From: Bradyrhizobium sp.
GTDB taxonomy: Bacteria; Pseudomonadota; Alphaproteobacteria; Rhizobiales; Xanthobacteraceae
Direction of reading: 5' to 3'
Assembly: GCA_028290305.1 (NCBI GenBank)
Contig: JAQGKC010000469.1
Coordinates: 1-62,383 of the forward strand
DNA length: 62,383 bases
Positions 51,702 to 58,478 of this stretch are shown one piece after another (within the stretch, counting starts at the first letter, position 1; every line of letters begins with the position of its first letter). Made by a program: the position numbers and the translations under genes. The notes beneath the pieces were generated by a model, which did not search any database, was not told the DNA's origin, and saw nothing but the letters and a program-made list of their open reading frames with translations.

Positions 51702-52346
51702 CTAGTCATCGGGTCCGAAGGCCAGAGCGCGATCGGGGCTGCGATAGGGAATGAGTTGGGTTACGCGGCGACCATCCGGATATTCGATGGTGCGCAGAGT
51801 CATCAACGCAAGCGGCGCGGGTTTTTTCAAGCGACCGCCGGCTTGTCTTTGATGTGGCCGCCTCACCGTCTTTGCAGCCGTCGCTGGCACAGTGGCCGCC
51901 GCGGTCTGCTGATTGCCGGGTGAAGGCGCCAATACGGCTTGAACCGGTGGCGCTGCCTCGGCCGACTGCTTGACGTCGGCTTGAGGGGCCTCAGCGTTGG
52001 CAGCCCGGTCCTGGTGAGCCTGCTCTTGTTGAGTCAGCGCCGCGCCCGAAGTCTCTTCAGTCTTCGCACTTTGCTCTGGCGCTGCCGCGGTCGTCTCTGC
52101 TGGCGGCGATGGCGGCACTTCGTTGGAATTCTCCGCAGCCTCAGCACTCCCGCTCGAACTGACCGAACTCGTACCGGAGTCTTCTGCTGCCCGGGAAGTT
52201 GTTTCAGGCTTTGCTTCGCGATGCGGCGCTGGCTTTGCCCTTGCGGCCATTTTCACCGGCTCCGGTGCAGCGAGCCAGCTCAACGCGCCATAGCCTCCTC
52301 CAAGCAGAAGCCCAACCGCAACCAGATAGGCAAACAAGGCGGGCAT
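51702..52346 (-). CDS. Membrane-anchored protein with Ala/Glu/Pro-rich linker
   Basis: This 214-residue protein has an N-terminal membrane helix (LFAYLVAVGLLLGGGYGALS). About 130 residues of low-complexity Ala/Glu/Ser/Pro sequence follow, and the basic C-terminal part RRPHQRQAGGRLKKP ends in YPDGRRVTQLIPYRSPDR. The charge pattern suggests a periplasmic spacer with a short C-terminal motif. Bradyrhizobium has many such proteins of unknown role. Confidence 0.65.
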   Translation of the reverse strand: MPALFAYLVAVGLLLGGGYGALSWLAAPEPVKMAARAKPAPHREAKPETTSRAAEDSGTSSVSSSGSAEAAENSNEVPPSPPAETTAAAPEQSAKTEETSGAALTQQEQAHQDRAANAEAPQADVKQSAEAAPPVQAVLAPSPGNQQTAAATVPATAAKTVRRPHQRQAGGRLKKPAPLALMTLRTIEYPDGRRVTQLIPYRSPDRALAFGPDD

Positions 52347-52497
52347 CGGCGGAGATCCAAAATGGAGCGGCGTGCTTGCCGAAAGAGAACGTTAGAAACT
52401 AATTAGCGTTCCAAAAATCGAGCCGGTTTCCTGCGAGGAACATTTTACACGTTCCAACATTTCCCCGACATCGAATTCAAAATGCTGGGAGGAATTC

Positions 52498-53343
52498 ATG
52501 GAACAGGTACTGCACCCCGTTGGTGTCGAGACAACAGTTGAACCGTCAGTGCCGGGAGTTTCCTGGGCAGCCGTTATAGCCGGCGCAGTTGCCTCTTGTG
52601 CGTTGACACTGGTGTTGTTGTCGCTGGGCGCCGGGCTCGGATTTTCCGTGGTGTCGCCGTGGTCCAACTCAGGTGTTTCGGCCACCGCCTTCGAGATCGC
52701 CACCGGGCTTTATTTCATCGTGATGGCGATGATCTCGTCAGCCGTTGGCGGCTATCTGGCGGGTCGGCTGCGCAACCGTTGGATCGGCGTCCAATCCCCT
52801 GAAGTTCTTTTTCGCGATACGGCGCATGGTTTTCTGGCGTGGGCGCTGGCTTCCGTACTCGGCGCGATCCTTCTCGCTTCTCCCGCGACATCGTTACTAA
52901 GCAGCGCAACGTCCGGCGCGACGCAGGCGGCGGGCTCTTCGCAGGCAACCGGCCCGATGGACGGCTATGTCGATATGTTGCTGCGGCCCAACAATCCCAC
53001 CGCAGAAAACACCGCCAATACTGGTGAATCGCGTGGCGAATTGAGCCGTCTCCTCACTGCGGACTTTCGCAATGGCTCCGAGCCTTCCGCGGCCGACCGC
53101 AGCTATGTCGCAAAAGTGGTCGCGGCCCGCACCGGCCTCAACCCCGCGGACGCTGACAAGCGCGTCAGCGACGTGATCACCCAGATCAAGACGGACCTCG
53201 ATAAGGCCCGTAAGGCCGCGACGCAACTCGCGATCTGGCTCACGCTTTCGCTTTTCATCGGAGCTTTCTCGGCCGCGCTGGCGGCGACCGAAGGCGGAGG
53301 CCTGCGCGACGGAACCTGGGGCAAAGCATCATTGCGACGTTAA
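52498..53343 (+). CDS. Polytopic hypothetical membrane protein
   Basis: This 281-residue protein has four predicted membrane segments (WAAVIAGAVASCALTLVLLS, GLYFIVMAMISSAVGGYLAG, AHGFLAWALASVLGAILLAS and AIWLTLSLFIGAFSAALAA) and a soluble loop of about 110 residues between helices 3 and 4. The loop is rich in polar and Ala residues. Similar proteins are annotated as PhnA-like in rhizobia, but no catalytic motif is visible. An AGGAATTC ribosome binding site precedes the ATG. It is followed by a 23-residue peptide gene and a PRC-barrel gene in the same direction, probably one operon. Confidence 0.65.
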   Translation: MEQVLHPVGVETTVEPSVPGVSWAAVIAGAVASCALTLVLLSLGAGLGFSVVSPWSNSGVSATAFEIATGLYFIVMAMISSAVGGYLAGRLRNRWIGVQSPEVLFRDTAHGFLAWALASVLGAILLASPATSLLSSATSGATQAAGSSQATGPMDGYVDMLLRPNNPTAENTANTGESRGELSRLLTADFRNGSEPSAADRSYVAKVVAARTGLNPADADKRVSDVITQIKTDLDKARKAATQLAIWLTLSLFIGAFSAALAATEGGGLRDGTWGKASLRR

Positions 53344-53370
53344 CCCTCAACCAAACGAAAGGAGAGAACC

Positions 53371-53442
53371 ATGCCGATTCTTCTGTGGCTGCTTGGGATA
53401 CCCATCCCACTGATCATTCTGATCATGCTGCTGCATCACTGA
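53371..53442 (+). CDS. 23-residue hydrophobic peptide
   Basis: A short frame encodes MPILLWLLGIPIPLIILIML plus LHH, a single membrane helix ended by two His. AAAGGAGAGAACC directly before the ATG is an excellent ribosome binding site. It is 27 bases after the multi-pass membrane gene and 67 before the PRC-barrel gene on the same strand. Short, nearly identical peptides occur in many Bradyrhizobium genomes. Confidence 0.6.
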   Translation: MPILLWLLGIPIPLIILIMLLHH

Positions 53443-53509
53443 CCGATCTGTTCGATCGATCCACCAAAAACACATTCACCTTGCAACTCAAATACCACTG
53501 GAGACGAAC

Positions 53510-53989
53510 ATGAAATCGAAATATCTCGCCGCAGCCTTGCTCGGCACCACGCTTCTGACCGGCGCGGCCTTTGCTCAGAATGCCGCCACCGACCGCTCCA
53601 ACGTCAATACGGCCGTTCATAGGGATGGCGAGTGGCGGGCTACCAAGCTGGTCGGCGTCAACGTCTACAACGACAACAACGAGAAGATCGGCGACATTCA
53701 GGAGTTGATCGTCGACAAGTCCGGCAAGGTCGATAACGTCGTGCTCGGCGTCGGCGGATTTCTCGGCATGGGCGAACACTATGTTGCGGTGCCGATGGAG
53801 AAGCTGAAATGGTCGAATGAACCCGTTCGCACGTCTTCGACAACTACAGACAAGACCACGGTTGGTGCGAGCAACACCGGGACCAACCGGTCCGATCGCA
53901 CGGCGGACGAAAAATGGTACCCGGATCACGCGATCTACAACGCGACCAAGGACCAACTGAAGGCGATGCCGCAGTTCAAGTACAACTAA
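53510..53989 (+). CDS. Exported PRC-barrel domain protein
   Basis: The 159-residue protein has a signal peptide (MKSKYLAAALLGTTLLTGAA ending FAQ) and a PRC-barrel over residues 40-110 (WRATKLVGVNVYNDNNEKIG, DIQELIVDKSGKVDNVVLGV, GGFLGMGEHYVAVPMEKLKW). A Thr-rich linker and a short end domain with MPQFKYN follow. Unlike the copy at 15.6 kb it is secreted. Both probably act in envelope stress or metal-dependent adhesion, but the role is not established. It ends at a clear terminator. Confidence 0.87.
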   Translation: MKSKYLAAALLGTTLLTGAAFAQNAATDRSNVNTAVHRDGEWRATKLVGVNVYNDNNEKIGDIQELIVDKSGKVDNVVLGVGGFLGMGEHYVAVPMEKLKWSNEPVRTSSTTTDKTTVGASNTGTNRSDRTADEKWYPDHAIYNATKDQLKAMPQFKYN

Positions 53990-54002
53990 CTCTGAACTGA
54001 CA

Positions 54003-54030
54003 AGCCGCCTCGCCATATGGCGGGGCGGCT
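54003..54030 (+). terminator. Rho-independent terminator after the PRC-barrel gene
   Basis: A near-perfect stem AGCCGCCTCGCC/GGCGGGGCGGCT with a four-base ATAT loop is followed by TTGTTTTG, 13 bases after the stop codon. Stem strength and following T-rich bases indicate a functional terminator. Confidence 0.85.
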
Positions 54031-54059
54031 TTGTTTTGCGAAAAGATTATACGAACAGA

Positions 54060-54168
54060 GCGTGATCCGGAAAAATGGGAACCGGTTTTCCGAAAAGATC
54101 ATGCTCCGAAAAGATCATGCTCAAAGAGATGAGATCATGATCCGATTCAATCTAGTCGGATCATGATC
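54060..54168. repeat. Intergenic palindromic repeat element
   Basis: The piece contains AAAAGATCATGCTC twice with near repeats, then a perfect 13-bp inverted repeat GATCATGATCCGA/TCGGATCATGATC (54133-54145 and 54156-54168) around a 10-base spacer. GATCATG cores occur repeatedly. The preceding text (CCGGAAAAATGGGAACCGG) looks like a dispersed rhizobial repeat of the RIME/REP kind. Confidence 0.6.
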
Positions 54169-54192
54169 TAAAGCGCTGCGAACCAGTCGCCG

Positions 54193-54450
54193 TTAAACCT
54201 GCGCGGGCAGTTCGCCTTCGGCGGCGGGGCTCGGAACCGAAGGCGCCGGCGCTGGCTGATGGGAGGTCTGGCTAGCCTGGCGCTGCAGTTCAACTTCCTT
54301 GGTCACAGCCGTGATGGAATTGCCAGTCTTGTCGACCACCGCCTTCAAGACATCCACGGATACGCCGAGCCGCCGTGTCCAGGCACGAACCTGCGCCGGG
54401 TCTGCCAGATTGATTTTATTACGAACAGGCGGATGTTTTACGCGTTGCAT
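54193..54450 (-). CDS. DUF3606-family small protein
   Basis: This protein of about 85 residues begins MQRVKHPPVRNKINLADPAQ and then VRAWTRRLGVSVDVLKAVVD and KTGNSITAVTKEVELQRQ, the DUF3606 fold. A Pro/Ala-rich tail follows. DUF3606 proteins are short helix-turn-helix-like proteins of unknown role in Rhizobiales. ATG 54450 has AGGGAATGCTTGCC upstream; an ATG three codons earlier is also possible. Confidence 0.75.
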   Translation of the reverse strand: MQRVKHPPVRNKINLADPAQVRAWTRRLGVSVDVLKAVVDKTGNSITAVTKEVELQRQASQTSHQPAPAPSVPSPAAEGELPAQV

Positions 54451-54618
54451 GGCAAGCATTCCCTGGCTGCGGGATCAACGACATCAGAACACCTTCGTTC
54501 CATTGCGTCTGAGAAGGACATCTTGGAGCTAGATCTCCGAAAGACCGAGCCTTTCCCTGTACGACAAAGGCCGCCCGAAGGCGGCCCTGTTCGTACCAAT
54601 CGTCGTTTCGCGAACAAA

Positions 54619-54891
54619 TCAGTCGTGGTCGACGATGACCTTGCTGCGGTCGTGATCGACATCCCGATCGTGATCGCCCTTCTTGATGATGACCGTATCG
54701 TGGTCGCGGCGATCGCGGTCGCGATCGCGAACTACATCGCGCTCGCGCACGACGTCGACATCGCGGTCGCGATGACCTTCACCAACGGTCACGCCGACCG
54801 GGCCGACACCAACGCCTACTTCTTCCGCACACGCCGGCAAAGCAGTTCCGATCATCGCGGCAGTCGCTATCGCAGCTAAATACAATTTCAT
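54619..54891 (-). CDS. Secreted Arg/Asp/His-repeat protein
   Basis: This 90-residue protein has signal peptide MKLYLAAIATAAMIGTALPA. A Gly/Val stretch (VGVGVGPVGVTVGEG) and then repeated Arg-Asp units (HRDRDVDVVRERDVV, RDRDRDRRDHD and HDRDVDHDRS) follow, with a DHD end. The repeats are written in GCGATCGCG-type DNA, giving strong local sequence repetition. AGGACTGAG precedes the ATG. Charged repeats could bind metal or nucleic acid; the family is unknown. Confidence 0.65.
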   Translation of the reverse strand: MKLYLAAIATAAMIGTALPACAEEVGVGVGPVGVTVGEGHRDRDVDVVRERDVVRDRDRDRRDHDTVIIKKGDHDRDVDHDRSKVIVDHD

Positions 54892-55143
54892 CTCAGTCCT
54901 CCGTTTGCTGAATCACGCTGCGACAACCGAACGCAGAAACAAACGTTCCAGAGGTGGCAACCAGGGAATTCGCGAAGCTGCCGGGAACTTTTCGCCTTCG
55001 GGGAATCCGAATGCACGTTAGAAAATGGTCTCGTTGAGCTGTTGTGGCCCGATTCCAATTGTGTCAGAAATCAGGCATAGTGATTCGGGCCAGTAGGCCG
55101 AGTAAGTGGCGTTGCTTCCCTGTCTTGCGAGCGAGAGGACACG

Positions 55144-55329
55144 ATGCTGCAATCGCCCCGGCCGACGCCGACCTGCACGCGCTTTCAAGCCACCGTTGAG
55201 ATGCCGTGCCTCAAATGCAGGGTGCCGATGCGGTTGGCCCTCATCGAGCCGCGAAGTCAGACCTTCAATTTACTGACCTACCAGTGCATCCCGTGCGATT
55301 CCGGCGAGAGTTTTTTAAAGGCGATGTAG
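55144..55329 (+). CDS. Small zinc-ribbon protein (two CxxC)
   Basis: This 61-residue protein has CLKC at residues 22-25 and CIPC at 48-51 in a compact fold (VEMPCLKCRVPMRLALIEPR, then TFNLLTYQCIPCDSGESFL). This pattern is a zinc-ribbon in the wider family of the 6761-6973 protein. GCGAGCGAGAGGACACG precedes the ATG. It may bind nucleic acid or other proteins; the role is unknown. Confidence 0.6.
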   Translation: MLQSPRPTPTCTRFQATVEMPCLKCRVPMRLALIEPRSQTFNLLTYQCIPCDSGESFLKAM

Positions 55330-55416
55330 ACCGGCGACCCGCATCAGTCTCGCGGTGTCAATTCGTCGATTTCGCCGAAGGCAAAGCCGCGGCACATAGG
55401 ACGCGAGAAAACGCAG

Positions 55417-55554
55417 CTACTGTACGCTCGCCATTTGCGCTGGCGCGGAATGGAAAATCCCCGCTCCTGAAACCTGCGATGCGATCAGCAACGCCACAAC
55501 GACGGCTGGCACGCTTATCAGTCTAAGGAATTGATCCACCGACAGCATAATCAT
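55417..55554 (-). CDS. 45-residue putative secreted peptide
   Basis: The minus strand encodes MIMLSVDQFLRLISVPAVVV, then ALLIASQVSGAGIFHSAPAQ and MASVQ, a hydrophobic signal-like sequence followed by a short polar end. The ribosome binding site is weak. It is too short for many gene finders. The similar small gene at 55598 lies 44 bases upstream on the same strand, which argues for a real pair. Confidence 0.4.
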   Translation of the reverse strand: MIMLSVDQFLRLISVPAVVVALLIASQVSGAGIFHSAPAQMASVQ

Positions 55555-55597
55555 CGTCCCCCGAGACAGCCCCAAAAGCTGACTTCAAACGGCGAGT

Positions 55598-55708
55598 TCA
55601 GTTCGCACTTTGCGCGGCGACCTGATCACTCGTAAAAAGCTGATCGGTGTAGACCGCCCCGCTGATCGTGAGCAGCGCCAAAATCGAAATAACGGCTAGC
55701 GTTTTCAT
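55598..55708 (-). CDS. 36-residue putative membrane peptide
   Basis: The frame from ATG 55708 encodes MKTLAVISILALLTISGAVY and TDQLFTSDQVAAQSAN, a signal-type helix with a polar tail. The longer open frame before it looks unlikely. No family is known. The neighbouring 45-residue peptide has similar layout. Confidence 0.4.
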   Translation of the reverse strand: MKTLAVISILALLTISGAVYTDQLFTSDQVAAQSAN

Positions 55709-55845
55709 GGCGCCATGGTCGTTTTCGATTGTGGCCAAAAACGTCAAAGCTTGGCGCGTTTTCGCGACGACCGAGGGAACAATCATGGCTGCGGGACGCC
55801 GCGAACGCGGTGGCTGCGAATAGGCCGCGCCGCGCGAAGCCGGAC

Positions 55846-56580
55846 TCAGGCGGTGTTGCCGGCGTCGATCGTCAACACGGAACCTGTAACATTGCGGCCG
55901 CCGTCTCCCAGCAGATATTCCACCATGCGCGCGACATCGTCAGGCTCCGGAAGCCGGCGTAATGCGCTGCGGCCGGCGATGCGCTTGCGCTGGTCGTCCG
56001 AGAGGCTTTGCGTCAATTCGGTATCCACGAAGCCCGGCGCAATCGCATTCACGGTGATGCCGAGTTTGCCGACCTCGCGCGCGAGCGAGCGGGTGAAGCC
56101 GGTTGCCGCCGCCTTGGTCGCGCCATAGACGGACAGGCCGTTGTAACCCGTCGTGGCAATGATGGATGACATGTTGATGATGCGGCCGGCGCCATCGGCC
56201 ATCATCTGCCGCACAACATATTTGGTGAGGATCACGGGAGAAAGAACGTTGAGACGAAGCAAGGCCTCGATCTCGGTGTTGTGCATGGTGGCGAGAAGGC
56301 CTTCGGTGCCGATCCCGGCATTGTTGACCAGGCCATAGATGGCGCCGAATTCGTCGCGCAATTCCTTGATGAAGGGCTGGATCGAGTCAATCTCGCTGAG
56401 ATCGAACGCCCTGAAGTGGAGGCCACCCCTGCCCTGCTTGATGACTGCCTGAATGGCATTCTTCAGTTCGTCGCTTTCGCGCCGCGCCACCGCGATCACA
56501 TTGTAGCCGGCCGCAGCCAGCCTTCGCGAGATAGCGAGGCCGATCCCGCGGCTGCCACCGGTCACCAGAACATTATGCAT
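55846..56580 (-). CDS. Short-chain dehydrogenase/reductase (FabG-like)
   Basis: This protein of about 244 residues is a classical SDR. It has the cofactor motif MHNVLVTGGSRGIGLAISRR, LVNNAGIGTEG, catalytic Ser, Tyr and Lys in MSSIIATTGYNGLSVYGATK and the C-terminal PEPDDVARMVEYLLGDGGRN. The text resembles 3-oxoacyl-ACP reductases. The ATG at 56580 overlaps the stop of the AMP ligase gene by eight bases. Together with the ACP and ligase it forms a tightly coupled set in which it could reduce an ACP-bound keto-acyl chain. Confidence 0.85.
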   Translation of the reverse strand: MHNVLVTGGSRGIGLAISRRLAAAGYNVIAVARRESDELKNAIQAVIKQGRGGLHFRAFDLSEIDSIQPFIKELRDEFGAIYGLVNNAGIGTEGLLATMHNTEIEALLRLNVLSPVILTKYVVRQMMADGAGRIINMSSIIATTGYNGLSVYGATKAAATGFTRSLAREVGKLGITVNAIAPGFVDTELTQSLSDDQRKRIAGRSALRRLPEPDDVARMVEYLLGDGGRNVTGSVLTIDAGNTA

Positions 56581-57964
56581 CGTGACGGGCCAGCTTTCCG
56601 GCCGCCGTGATATCGAGCGACGGGACGAATTTGATGACGGCGGGCACCTTGTGCGACGGCAGCGAGGCCTTGCAATCCGCCAGGATTTTGGCGCGGATCT
56701 CGTCGCCGCGGCCCGGGTCTTCACCATCGGCCAGAACGACATCGGCGACCACGATCGCACCGGTGATCGGGCTGCGCCGCGATTTGGCGCGGGACATGCG
56801 TACCTCCGCATGCCGGTTGATGACGGCTTCTATTTCTTCCGGATGAACCTTGAGGCCGCCAATATTGATGATGCCGCCGCGGCGGCCAACGAAGTGATAC
56901 CTGTCTCCCCGCAGCTCGACCATATCGCCGGTGTCGACGAATCCGTCGCCATCGGTCAAGGCGGCTGCTTTTTTTCCGACATAGGCGTGCGCCGTTCGCG
57001 TCGAGCGGATCCGAAGCGATCCTTCTTCGACTTTCATTTCGACGCCATCGCGGCCCTTGCCCATCATGGTCGCGGGAAAACCTTCGAGGCCGTCGTTCAC
57101 GGCGAAGCCGACGCCTGCCTCGGTCGAGGCATAGGCATGACCGATCGAGGCCGCGGGAAACGCCCGACTCAAGCCATCGAGCACGGCCTGATCGGCAATC
57201 TCGCCGGACAGACGAACGTAACGCGGAGAAAAGCCCGCGGCCGATCCGCTCATCAGAAGTTTGCGCCAATGCGAAGGGGTGCCCGAAATGTGCGTCACGC
57301 CTGCCGCACGCAAGCGCGTGACATAGTCGGCGACCGCCTCTCCAGGCTCCGACAACACCATCGAACCGCCGCCGATGATGGCGCGCAAAAATATCTGAAG
57401 GCCGCCGTAGCGGCGAATGTCATAGAAGGTCGCCCACACCGCGGAAGCAGCCCGCGCCGGACCGTCCGCGATGATCGCGCCGGTCAGTGCTTCCAGGGTG
57501 TGGCTGACGATCTTCGGCACACCCGAGGTGCCCGAGGTCAGCATCAACCATTCCGTCGCACGCTCGGTCTGTCCCTTGACGGCCGCACGCGCCGGCGGCC
57601 CGGCCGGCACGACCAGATCGATCCCTGCACCCGTCCACCGCGCCGGGTGGTCGGTGACCACGGCATCGATCCCGGCATCTTCGACCAGGGTCTTGATATG
57701 GTCGGTGTTGAGATCGGGCGGGCACAGCAGCATTCGCCGACCGACGCCGTCGATTTCCGTCATCGCTATCCCGGATACCAACTGATCCGCGACCGCAAGC
57801 AGCACCGACCGCCCCGAGAGCTCGCGAAGGCGATCTCCCAGGCAGGTTTGTTCGAGAATATCCGTCAGCGACACAACCTGTCGCGCATCGGAAATCGTGC
57901 GGCCCGTTAAGTCCGGACCGAGATAATCACGGAGCGCGAAGGTTTCACGCGGGGACATTTTCAT
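56573..57964 (-). CDS. Acyl-adenylate-forming ligase (ANL superfamily)
   Basis: This is a 463-residue AMP-forming ligase, shorter than FadD or FAAL. The P-loop motif lies at LMLTSGTSGVPKIVSHTLEA, followed by YASTEAGVG, the hinge DTGDMVELRGDRYHFVGRRG and GGLKVHPEEIEAVINRHAEV, with the catalytic Lys in TAAGKLARHDA. The N-terminal subdomain is compact. It overlaps the ACP gene upstream (its ATG lies inside the last ACP codons) and the SDR gene downstream. It is a likely loader of an acid onto that ACP, an inference from this arrangement. The acid is unknown. Confidence 0.85.
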   Translation of the reverse strand: MKMSPRETFALRDYLGPDLTGRTISDARQVVSLTDILEQTCLGDRLRELSGRSVLLAVADQLVSGIAMTEIDGVGRRMLLCPPDLNTDHIKTLVEDAGIDAVVTDHPARWTGAGIDLVVPAGPPARAAVKGQTERATEWLMLTSGTSGVPKIVSHTLEALTGAIIADGPARAASAVWATFYDIRRYGGLQIFLRAIIGGGSMVLSEPGEAVADYVTRLRAAGVTHISGTPSHWRKLLMSGSAAGFSPRYVRLSGEIADQAVLDGLSRAFPAASIGHAYASTEAGVGFAVNDGLEGFPATMMGKGRDGVEMKVEEGSLRIRSTRTAHAYVGKKAAALTDGDGFVDTGDMVELRGDRYHFVGRRGGIINIGGLKVHPEEIEAVINRHAEVRMSRAKSRRSPITGAIVVADVVLADGEDPGRGDEIRAKILADCKASLPSHKVPAVIKFVPSLDITAAGKLARHDA

Positions 57965-58190
57965 AGGCCCTGATGAAGTCGCCTACGGTGAGAGGAAAGG
58001 TGGCGTCCTCCGATATGGTAAACGGATCGACACCGAGATCGTCTTCAAGCCGCGCCACCAGGATCGCGAAGCCGAGCGAATCGAAGCCTGTTTCGTGAAG
58101 CGACAGGTCGTCATCGAGCGGCGGCAGCGTGACTTTCTGCTCCTCGGCGATCTGTCGCATCGCCGCAATAATCCTTAACCTTACCGACAT
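57945..58190 (-). CDS. Acyl carrier protein, second in window
   Basis: This 81-residue carrier protein has the phosphopantetheine Ser in ETGFDSLGFAI and helices LRIIAAMRQIAEEQ, VARLEDDLGVDPF and TVGDFIRAYENV. The last codons overlap the start of the ligase gene by 20 bases. It is not close to the first ACP (LGLDSAM form). The position directly in front of ligase and SDR argues for a dedicated pathway. Confidence 0.88.
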   Translation of the reverse strand: MSVRLRIIAAMRQIAEEQKVTLPPLDDDLSLHETGFDSLGFAILVARLEDDLGVDPFTISEDATFPLTVGDFIRAYENVPA

Positions 58191-58478
58191 GGATTGCTTC
58201 GCCTTCTCATTAAATTGCGAGAGCCCATCATAGAGCGCAAATATGAAATAACTCAGCCATCCCGCGATCTTTCGCGTTCATTGGTAAACTGTTGCTCGCC
58301 GCTGAACCGAAGTTTGCGCGATAAAGGAACGGCCGGAGATTACCGACCAGAGGCTGCGCACTGTGGCAGAAATATTTGGAAACATCGCCAAAGCGCTGTG
58401 CTCGGCCGCTGCAATGCAGACGAGCGGAAGTCCCGCACGGTGGCGTGCGCCGACGGCCGGTAGCTCACAGCCGGCAAC

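Noticed and set aside
56582..57910. 442-codon plus-strand frame antisense to the AMP ligase
   Set aside because: The minus strand carries the P-loop, hinge and catalytic Lys of the ligase. The antisense product is Arg/His/Asp-rich without motifs.
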